From contig CBDFLD010000006.1 in NCBI GenBank assembly GCA_965249005.1, positions 124,001-188,000 on the forward strand: a stretch of 64,000 nt of DNA, read 5' to 3'. The notes under the pieces are model-generated. The model saw only the letters and a list, made by a program, of their open reading frames with translations, had not been told where the DNA came from and made no database searches. Source of the DNA: CBDFLD01 sp965249005. GTDB lineage: Bacteria > Acidobacteriota > UBA6911. Within the stretch, counting starts at the first letter, position 1; each line of letters begins with the position of its first letter. This document shows, in pieces, positions 52,402-59,772 of this stretch. A program made the translations under genes and the position numbers.

Positions 52402-52557
52402 AATTGTTATTCGGAGGATATCGCGACTCGCCATGCAAGGTTCAAAGGAGCGTTTTTCATACAATCAAAGGCTCGTAGAGAGACCCGGTGGGCCGTCTCC
52501 GATTTCATGTATAGCCAAATTTTCACACCTTCTGAGGACATAGGAGGAGAAATCGGT

Positions 52558-53802
52558 ATGCGAGCAAGAGTCTTAGCTGTCGTCTTTTGGATGCTCGTTC
52601 TTTTCGGGTGCTCTGGGCCCGCGCAACACGACGCCGCGTCTTTCCAAAACGAGGCGACATGGGAGCCCCTCTTTAATGGAAAGGACCTTGCAGGCTGGGA
52701 AGTAGTGGGCGCTGGCGAGTGGACTGTCGAAGACGGCGAGATCGTAGTGAGACGTAATCCCAATCAGTCCGGCGCCGGCTGGCTGGTGACAAAAAAAGAC
52801 TATGACGATTTTAAACTCAAACTGAAATTTAAGACGCGGTTCGAAAATTTCAACAGTGGGATTTTGGTGCGGGATCCCGGCCATGCCAAGATCTTCCGGC
52901 CCGCCTTTAATGGCTATGAGATCCAGATTTACCAAGGCCAGGGCGGGAGTGAGAGAAATACTAATGGTGCGATTTATGACTTGGCTCGCTCCTACCCTAA
53001 AAAGATGGATCGGGATGCGTGGACTGAGTTTGAGATTCACTGTATTGGAGATCATGTTGTGACCTTCATGAACGGTGAAAAAATGGCTGATGTCCACAGT
53101 CGTCGCTCCTATATGGGGGGCATTGGTCTTCAGTTGCATGGAGGACGGGAGGAAGTTGAGTTTCGGTGGAAAGACCTGGACATCATGGAGCTGCCAGAGA
53201 CGCCGCGAGACTTTCAGCTGCTGGAAGAGCAATTGGAGCAGGCACCCGGTGAGTTTGTGGCCCTGCTGCATGGCAAGAGTCTCGAGGAGGACTTCGAGAT
53301 GTACTGGGAGGGGGGCGCCAACTGGTCGTTGAGAGACGGCGTGCTGCGCGGAGAGAGCCCGGAGGAGATTTCCTGGATCTTTACCAAAGAGAGCTATTCT
53401 GACTTTGTGCTGGCGTTCGATTTCAGAATCAATCGGGGAGGCAATGCCGGTGTTTGTATCCGATTCCCTTGGCCGAAAGACGGCAATACCAGTAAGGGGC
53501 CAGCCTTCCTTGGCTACGAGTGTCAAATCGAGGAGACTGGAGTCACGAATCCCACCGGATCCATTTATGAGCTGGCTCGAGCCTACACCACCGACTTGTG
53601 GCATCGGAAAATCCACAGGCCAGAAGCCTGGAATCACTATCGAATCTATGCCAAAGGAGACCAGATCACCGTTTACGTTAACCGAAGAAAAACGGCTGAA
53701 ACACATACAGAACGAAGCTTTGCAGGGAGGATTGGTTTCCAGGTACACGAGCCGGCCGAGTGGGTCGAATACCGGAATGTTCAAATCAAAGTCATTCGAT
53801 GA
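52558..53802 (+). CDS. Lipoprotein with two DUF1080 (3-keto-disaccharide hydrolase-like) domains
   Basis: The protein has 414 residues from ATG 52558, preceded by an AGGAGGA. The signal ends in a lipobox-like LVLFGCS. Two concanavalin-like DUF1080 modules follow. The first is at about 38-210 (WEPLFNGKDLAGWEVVG, GYEIQIYQGQGGS, GGIGLQLHGG). The second is at about 240-412 (FVALLHGKSLEEDFEMYWEG, GYECQIEETGVTNPTGSIYE, GRIGFQVHEPAEW). A single module is usual, so the tandem form suggests two binding sites or a catalytic plus a binding copy. Intergenic 52402-52557 before it holds its promoter region; the gene may be separate from the PQQ dehydrogenase operon. Confidence 0.88.
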   Translation: MRARVLAVVFWMLVLFGCSGPAQHDAASFQNEATWEPLFNGKDLAGWEVVGAGEWTVEDGEIVVRRNPNQSGAGWLVTKKDYDDFKLKLKFKTRFENFNSGILVRDPGHAKIFRPAFNGYEIQIYQGQGGSERNTNGAIYDLARSYPKKMDRDAWTEFEIHCIGDHVVTFMNGEKMADVHSRRSYMGGIGLQLHGGREEVEFRWKDLDIMELPETPRDFQLLEEQLEQAPGEFVALLHGKSLEEDFEMYWEGGANWSLRDGVLRGESPEEISWIFTKESYSDFVLAFDFRINRGGNAGVCIRFPWPKDGNTSKGPAFLGYECQIEETGVTNPTGSIYELARAYTTDLWHRKIHRPEAWNHYRIYAKGDQITVYVNRRKTAETHTERSFAGRIGFQVHEPAEWVEYRNVQIKVIR

Positions 53803-53897
53803 GATAGCATCCCCGCAGCGCGATGAGACACCTCCCCAGCGGGGATTTTCAGGAGTCGCCCGCGGTCTGCAGATCCGTTAACCGGCCAATCCATTGA

Positions 53898-54111
53898 GAG
53901 GATAGTAAAAACAAGCTGCATCTCGGAAGTACGTCCCTCCTGAGATGCCTTGCCTGATAGGTTCCGATACGGTGTTGTTATGTCTCCTTTGTATTCGGCC
54001 GCAGATCGACTGCCGCTGTCAAGGAGACATAATACCTCCTATCAGAAGCGGCAGGGAAAGGCATCTCAAGAGCGATGTACTTCCGAGACGCAGCTTGTTT
54101 TTACTATCCTC
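53898..54111. repeat. 214-bp imperfect palindromic element (long terminal inverted repeat)
   Basis: The left arm starts GAGGATAGTAAAAACAAGCT and the right arm ends with its inverse, AGCTTGTTTTTACTATCCTC. The arms stay about 85 percent inverse-complementary for some 50-60 bp, and inner blocks (TATGTCTCCTTT and AAGGAGACATAA) are also inverted. No transposase is present. The right end is where a Gfo/Idh/MocA gene fragment starts. A clear target duplication could not be identified. It looks like a MITE-type element or a foldback repeat. Confidence 0.8.
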
Positions 54112-54515
54112 CGATTGCGTGGGAGGGACTCAGCTGCAACGGACTGGGTATCGAGGGAAGCGGCTTTGGCGTTACCTTCCACGGTGAGACGGGAAGCATC
54201 CGGATCACGGGGAAGGGCTACAGTATCTTCGATAAGAGTGGGAAACTCGTCCGTGAGATCCGTGACGAATCCGACTTCGACAGCACAGGGGTGCACCTGG
54301 GAAATTTTTCAAACTCCATCCGAACCGGCCAAGCCCTTCACTCCGAAATCCTGGAGGGACACAAGAGCACCCTGCTTTGCCATCTTGGCAACATGGCCCA
54401 GCGCACGGGACGTGTGCTTCACTGCAATGCCCGAAACGGTCATGTCCTCGATGACCCGCGGGCAACCGAACTATGGGGCCGCACTTACGAGCCGGGGTGG
54501 GAGCCCACCGTCTAG
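54112..54515 (+). pseudogene. C-terminal fragment of a Gfo/Idh/MocA-family oxidoreductase
   Basis: The frame reads IAWEGLSCNGLGIEGSGFGV, then TFHGETGSIRITGKGY, GNFSNSIRTGQALHSEILEG, HKSTLLCHLGNMAQRTGR and WGRTYEPGWEPTV, the usual last ~130 residues of exported Gfo/Idh/MocA proteins. Nothing before it matches the N-terminal Rossmann domain. It begins right at the right end of the palindromic element at 53898-54111. It is a remnant of a deleted gene. Confidence 0.85.
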
Positions 54516-54606
54516 AATCAACTGGCAAGGGAGCAGGAAACTGAACAAACATGAGCAAGATATCACTCATATCTCATTGGTGACAACACTCCAGGCTGCT
54601 TCACTC

Positions 54607-55557
54607 ATGGCAGCCCAGATGCCTGTCAAGGAGCTTCGCGTGGGCATGATCGGTCTGGATACCTCCCACTGCATCGCATTCACCAAGATCCTGAACGATC
54701 CCAATCCCCAGCCCGATGTGTCCCACTGCCGAGTCGTTGCCGCCTACCCCAAAGGCAGTCCAGACATCGAATCGAGCGTCCGTCGAATCCCCCAGTACAC
54801 GGCACAGATCAGAGAAATCGGTGTCGAGATCGTGGCTTCGATCGACGATCTCCTGGCGCAGGTCGATGCGGTGTTGCTGGAGACTAACGACGGCCGGCCC
54901 CATCGTGAACAGGCCCTGGCAGCAATCAGGGCAGGAAAACCCCTGTTCATTGACAAACCCATTGCCGGCTCCCTGGCGGATGCGGTCATCATTTTCGAAG
55001 CGGCCAAACGTTACGGCGTCCCCGTTTTCTCCTCCTCCTCACTGCGATACATGGCAAGTGCACAGGAGATTCGAGCGGGCAAGATCGGAAACGTCTTAGG
55101 TGCGGACGTCTACAGTCCCGCTACTATTGAAAAAACACATCCGGATCTCTTCTGGTACGGCATCCACGGCGTGGAGCTGCTCTTCACCGTGATGGGCCCG
55201 GGATGTCAAAGCGTGGTACGTGTCCACACCGATGGCACGGACCTGGTGGCGGGGACCTGGAAAGATGGAAGGATCGGTACCTTTCGAGGGATTCGCGAGG
55301 GCCAGCGCGGCTATGGCGGAACCGCCTTTGGCTCCGAGGCTAACGTTTCCATCGGCCCCTTTCGCGGGTACCGTCCATTACTGGTAGAGATCGTCAAGTT
55401 TTTCAGGACGGGCACAGCCCCAATCGATCCTGCCGAAACACTTGAAGTCTATGCCTTCATGGAAGCCGCCGACGAAAGTAAACGGCAGGGTGGCGTGCCG
55501 ATCCCTATTACCACGATTCTCTCAACAGCCCGCGAACAAGCCAGGGACAGCCAGTAA
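54607..55557 (+). CDS. Gfo/Idh/MocA-family oxidoreductase
   Basis: The protein has 316 residues from ATG 54607. The Rossmann motif is RVGMIGLDTSHCIAFTKIL. GRPHREQALAAIRAGKPLFI is followed by DKPIAGSLADAV, with Lys in DKP at the usual EKP position. The C-terminal sheet domain ends SKRQGGVPIPITTI. The region upstream could encode a signal peptide in a different frame (MSKISLIS from ATG 54551, then a stop), while the present frame continues LVTTLQAASLMAAQM. The native leader may have been lost by a small mutation. In-frame TTG 54577, GTG 54580 or ATG 54607 are possible starts. It is probably a sugar or inositol-type dehydrogenase, with unknown substrate. Confidence 0.8.
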   Translation: MAAQMPVKELRVGMIGLDTSHCIAFTKILNDPNPQPDVSHCRVVAAYPKGSPDIESSVRRIPQYTAQIREIGVEIVASIDDLLAQVDAVLLETNDGRPHREQALAAIRAGKPLFIDKPIAGSLADAVIIFEAAKRYGVPVFSSSSLRYMASAQEIRAGKIGNVLGADVYSPATIEKTHPDLFWYGIHGVELLFTVMGPGCQSVVRVHTDGTDLVAGTWKDGRIGTFRGIREGQRGYGGTAFGSEANVSIGPFRGYRPLLVEIVKFFRTGTAPIDPAETLEVYAFMEAADESKRQGGVPIPITTILSTAREQARDSQ

Positions 55558-55641
55558 TCACGTCAGGCCGCAAACCAATGCCTGGCCAGATTGGGGGAAA
55601 ATTCAATTTTCAAGCTGTAACCCCCTATACTTAATTAATTC

Positions 55642-56125
55642 ATGCTGTCTTGTCAGCGTGAGCTCTTTGATGTTCCTGCGAACGTCGCTTACCTGAATTG
55701 CGCGTACATGTCCCCCCTCCTCCGCTCGGTCGTCGAGGCCGGGACTCAAGGTCTTCTCATGAAGGCAAGGCCCTGGGATATTGGACCGCGGGACTTCTTC
55801 ATCGCCTCGGATACACTCCGGGAAGCCTGGGCAAGCATCACGGGGCGCGCCCCCACGACATTGCCATCGTGCCGGCCGCGAGCTACGGCATCGCGAGTGC
55901 CGCCCGAAACTTGCCGCTGGAGCGGGGACAGAAGATCCTCCTCCTGGAAGAACAGTTCCCATCGAATCATTATCCTTGGCGGGAGCGAGCCAGGGAGGCT
56001 GGGGCAGAGCTCACGATCGTTCCCAGACCCCCGGATGGGCGTGGACCGAGGCAGTCCTGGATGCTCTTGACGGCACGGCGGCGACCGTGCTCCCGAAACC
56101 GCCCGGAAAGCAAGATTCTATCTGA
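55642..56125 (+). pseudogene. N-terminal remnant of a class V aminotransferase-like gene with frameshifts
   Basis: Three frames in turn give a coherent start of a PLP enzyme of the class V (kynureninase/isopenicillin-epimerase-like) type. Frame one has RELFDVPANVAYLNCAYMSP to EAWASITG. Frame two, from about 55850, has HDIAIVPAASYGIASAARNL then PLERGQKILLLEEQFPSN. Frame three has GWAWTEAVLDALDGTA. The PLP-lysine half is absent. It is a decayed gene of about 150 remaining residues. Nothing recognisable fills 56126-56367. Confidence 0.75.
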
Positions 56126-56367
56126 AGCGTGCGTTCCTTTACGGGTTCGAGTTTATTGGGCCCTGATCCTCGTCACGTTACTTCCGCTCTAACTTTGGGT
56201 AGTTGCATCATGGCCAACGAGGTGATCACTACCCAGGAGGCGCTGCCAGCGATAGCTACAGCTGCGTCCTACTCATCGGCCATCCCAGGGGGAACGTCGG
56301 CGGCGACTATTTCCTACGAGTCATTCCAGTTATCGGTTGTCAGGAAACAGTTGTTGGCAAGAGAGAC

Positions 56368-57465
56368 TCACGCCAGTACTTCCCTGACGACGTGCGCCGG
56401 TTCGACGCCCGTCAGCTTGGCGTCCAGTCCTTGATGTTTGTGAGTGAAACGTTGGTGGTCGATGCCAAACAGGTGTAGAAGTGTGGCTTGAAGGTCCCGG
56501 ATGTGGACCGGGTCTTTGACGATGTTGTAGGAGAAGTCGTCCGTTTCACCGTGAACCACGCCGCCCTTGATGCCACCGCCGGCCATCCACAGGCTGTAGC
56601 AACGTGGATGGTGGTCGCGGCCGTAGTCGGTGGGCGTCAATTTACCCTGGGAGTAGATCGTTCTCCCGAACTCGCCGCCCCAGATGACGAGTGTGTCTTC
56701 GAAGAGGCCGCGCTCCTTTAGATCTTGGATCAAAGCCCAGCTAGCGCGGTCTGCGTCTCTGGCCTGGGCGGGAAGCACTTCAGGCGCAAAGGAGTGTACA
56801 TCCCAGCCGCGGTGATAGATCTGGACAAATCGTACGTCACGCTCGATCAGCCGCCGTGCCATCAAGGCAGCGTTTTGGAACTTGCCGGGCTGCTTCGCTT
56901 CCTCGCCCCAGCGCTTGAAGGTGCTTTCCGGCTCACTGGAGAGGTCCGCCATCTCTGGGACGGAAGCCTGCATTCGAAAAGCCAATTCGAACTGCTCGAT
57001 TCGTGCCAGGGTTTCCGGGCTGGCAATCTTCTGGTGCCGGATCTGATTCAGTTCACTGAGGCCATCCAGCATCGTGCGGCGAACATCTCTTGAAACACCA
57101 TCCAGATCCCTGAGGTAGAGCACCGGGTCTGTGCCGGTGCGGAGCCCCACGCCGGCGTACTTGGGAGAAAGAAACCCTGCACTCCACATTTTCGCAGAGA
57201 TGGCCTGCACTTCCGACTTGGGGTGGCTTTTCTCCGCGTTCATCACCACGAAGGTGGGCAGGTTCCGATTCATACTGCCGAGCCCGTAAGCAATCCAGGA
57301 TCCGATACAGGGCCGGCCGGCCACTTGCTGGCCTGTCTGAATGAACGTTATCGCCGGTTCATGATTGATGGCATCCGTGTGCATCGACCATCTTGGCTGT
57401 GTGGGGCAACAGCTCGGAAATCCATGCGCCGCTCTGGCCGTGCTGCTTGAATTGAAAAACAGACG
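56368..57465 (-). pseudogene. DUF1501-family gene remnant (N-terminus deleted)
   Basis: The intact part (57384 to 56368, 338 residues) starts MHTDAINHEPAITFIQTGQQ and includes LPTFVVMNAEKSHPKS, DRASWALIQDLKERGLFEDT, VIWGGEFGRTIYS, YGRDHHPRCYSLWMAGGGIK and the C-terminal VHIRDLQATLLHLFGIDHQR. Just upstream, another frame gives FQFKQHGQSGAWISELLPHT followed by AKMVD, the segment that normally precedes it. A small deletion with frameshift separates them. Intact family members are about 460-480 residues and start with a Tat signal, which is missing here. Confidence 0.83.
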
Positions 57466-57489
57466 GTGCGATCGGGAAGCGTGACTGCC

Positions 57490-57870
57490 CGGATGTCGTC
57501 GAGCAATTCGGGATGGGACGGCAACTCCCCTTGCGAGCCGAAGTCGTCGCTGGTCTTTACCAGACCGGTTCCAAAAACCTGCTGCCAGTAACGGTTTACG
57601 GTCACGCGGCTGGTTAGCGGGTTCTCCCCGTCGACCAACCACTTCGCCAAACCCATGCGGTTACGCGGCAACGACGCAGCCATTGGATGCAAAGCCGAGG
57701 GAGTGTTAGCCACAACGCGCTCACGTGGTTGGTCATACATCTCGCTCCTTCCAGGGCATGGGCCTGACCTCCCTTCTCCGGTTCGGCCAGTCTCTCTATC
57801 ACCAACTGTTCCCTATGTCCTGAACCTGTGCCCCGTGGCTCGCTAGGGCCAATTTCTATCACTTGATCGA
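57490..57870 (-). pseudogene. DUF1553 (PSD1) gene remnant fused by deletion to the DUF1501 remnant
   Basis: The frame reads LPRNRMGLAKWLVDGENPLT, then SRVTVNRYWQQVFGTGLVKT and SDDFGSQGELPSHPELLDD. This is the central signature of DUF1553 proteins. The rest of that domain, and the DUF1501 start, are missing, so the two remnants now abut within a few bp near 57490. A single-base deletion near 57740 (between HALEGAR and YDQPRERV) also breaks it. This is a second, decaying copy of the kind of gene pair found intact (in part) at 62215 onward. Confidence 0.8.
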
Positions 57871-58137
57871 CACGCGCGTCGTATTGTTTTTGAAACACGT
57901 CCTTTGAGGCGGAAGGCGGAAAGCGCTCAGCGCCAAGTACCTTCCCCACTATACTCTAGTTGCAATTGGAGTTGAGGAGCTGGATAATGGGAGAACTGAA
58001 TTGCTCGAGTGGAGCAATTTCCCTTTTTCGAGAGTAGTGCCAAAGATTCAGGTAGCTGAACCGTAGATCTGGTTTGTTGTGGTGCGCTCTGGAAAGCGTT
58101 GGGGCCGCTCGTTGGCATCGCCAGGAGTTCATTGAAA

Positions 58138-59520
58138 GTGTCGAGCAAGCTGGTTGCGGGGTTGATTATTCCTTTTTGCGCCATGGGGGTGTTTGGGGAG
58201 GCCGCCCTGAGTCAGGAAGGCGAAGCGGAACCCACAACGCGCAGCTACTACAAGGATATCTGGCCCATTGTGCAGCAGCGCTGCCAGGGATGTCACCAGC
58301 CCGCGCTCAAGGAAGGGGGTCTTGACCTGACGAGTCATGAAGGTCTGCGCAAGGGAGGGCGAACCGGGCCCGGTTTCGTCACGCGCGAGCCCGCCAAGAG
58401 CCTCATTGTTCAGTATCTCATCGGTGAAGCGGAACCTCGCATGCCTTTTGGTGCCGAGGCGCTCGCCGATGATGAAATCGCGCTTTTCCGGGAGTGGATT
58501 CGATCCGGAGGCGCCGATGATACGCCCCCCGAGGCGGTTCACCGCAGCAACGAACTGCCCAGCTATCAGTTGCCCCCGGTCATCACGGCGCTGGCATACT
58601 CGCCCGACGGCGCCCAGCTTGCCGTTTCCGGCTATCGGGAGACGCTGCTGCATCGAAGCGACGGCTCCGGATTGGAGGCCCGTCTAGGAGGGCTCTCGGA
58701 TCGAATTCAATCCATCCGGTTTACGCCAAACGGGAGAACGTTGGTTGCCGCCGGAGGAACCCCCGCACGCTTTGGAGAGCTTCAGTTTTGGAACCTGGAA
58801 AAACAGAAACTGCGAAAGTCCGTGACGGTTTGCCAGGACACCGTTTTCGGGGCGACTCTCTCTCCCGATGGATCCAAGGTCGTGTTTGGTTGCTCGGACA
58901 ACACCGTGCGCATCGTCGATCTGAACACGGGTCTCGAGCTGCACCGCATGAACCATCACGAAAACTGGGTCCTGGGAGCGACGTTCAGTACCGACGGAAA
59001 GCGGATAGTCTCGGTCGGAAGGGACCGCGCCGCCAAACTGGCGGACGCATCCAGCGGGGCGTTCATCGAGAACTTGAACCTGCTGAGAGGCGAGTTGACC
59101 GCGGTGGCCCGTCACCCAAGCCGTGATGCGGTCATCGTTGGAGGTGAGGACTGGCTGCCCTATTACTACCGAATGGAGCGGCCTCGAAAGATGGTCATCA
59201 ACGATGAATCCACTTTGATTCGTCAGTTCGAGAAACAAAGAGGAGAGATTCTCGACTTGTCTTTCAGTCCGGATGGAAAAAGCATTGCCATTGCGACGGC
59301 GTTTTACGATCTTTCCGTCTACGACGTCGAGACAGGGAAGCGCACGATAGATTGTAAAGGAAACAAGGCAGGTGTTTACACGGCGGTCTTTCATCCCCAA
59401 CGGAAGGAACTGGCCACGGGAGGCTTCGACGGCAAGGTCCGAATCTATGATTCGGATTCGGGGAGGCTCCTGAAAGAATTCGTTCCGGTGCCGCTGGAAG
59501 GAGAGCCAGCCTCGCCCTAG
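58138..59520 (+). CDS. Secreted protein with c-type cytochrome-like (PSCyt1) domain and WD40 repeats
   Basis: The protein has 460 residues from GTG 58138 (TTG 58132 is also possible), with AGGAG at 58123-58127. The signal peptide (SSKLVAGLIIPFCAMGVFG) is followed by a haem motif RCQGCHQ (CxxCH) near residue 43 and by PRMPFGAEALADDEIALFRE, typical of the PSCyt1 domain. From about residue 150 a WD40 beta-propeller has at least six repeats, such as ITALAYSPDGAQLAVSG, ATLSPDGSKVVFGCSDNTVR and AVFHPQRKELATGGFDGKVR. It belongs to the DUF1549/DUF1553/DUF1501 system found in Planctomycetota and Acidobacteriota, whose biochemical role is not settled. Confidence 0.88.
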   Translation: MSSKLVAGLIIPFCAMGVFGEAALSQEGEAEPTTRSYYKDIWPIVQQRCQGCHQPALKEGGLDLTSHEGLRKGGRTGPGFVTREPAKSLIVQYLIGEAEPRMPFGAEALADDEIALFREWIRSGGADDTPPEAVHRSNELPSYQLPPVITALAYSPDGAQLAVSGYRETLLHRSDGSGLEARLGGLSDRIQSIRFTPNGRTLVAAGGTPARFGELQFWNLEKQKLRKSVTVCQDTVFGATLSPDGSKVVFGCSDNTVRIVDLNTGLELHRMNHHENWVLGATFSTDGKRIVSVGRDRAAKLADASSGAFIENLNLLRGELTAVARHPSRDAVIVGGEDWLPYYYRMERPRKMVINDESTLIRQFEKQRGEILDLSFSPDGKSIAIATAFYDLSVYDVETGKRTIDCKGNKAGVYTAVFHPQRKELATGGFDGKVRIYDSDSGRLLKEFVPVPLEGEPASP

Positions 59521-59646
59521 AATCGAGCCTGTGGAACAGGGCGAGCCCGCGAAGTGGAGCCAATGAGTTGAGCGCTGAGACATGGCAATGAGACGAAACC
59601 TGTTGGGGACCGGAACACGACGATCCAGGAGTGTCCCGCTTTCAGT

Positions 59647-59772
59647 GCTGACCGGCGCAACGCGCCAGTCGCTTGGGAACGTAACTGCGCAGCGCACGGT
59701 AAAAAAACGTGGTTTTTGACGATTTGTTAAGTTACACGCATAGCAGCAGATCCGAGAGCAGTTACTTAAGAG
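59647..59772. repeat. Structured dispersed repeat, copy B
   Basis: It matches the core of copy A (32686-32810) over 126 bp with about 85-90 percent identity. The CGCAACGCGCCAGTCGCTTG segment and the AGTTACACGCATAGCAGCAG segment are exactly conserved. The first stem (CCGGCG/CGCCAG) has one mismatch here, and the CTGCTA arm of the last stem has changed. It ends at the first codons of the 59772 gene and may have altered that gene's leader. Confidence 0.75.

Noticed and set aside
53950..54606. N-terminal extension of the 54607 oxidoreductase to a 535-residue protein.
   Set aside because: The extension reads through the palindromic element and through the C-terminal Gfo fragment in the wrong frame, so it is not coding.
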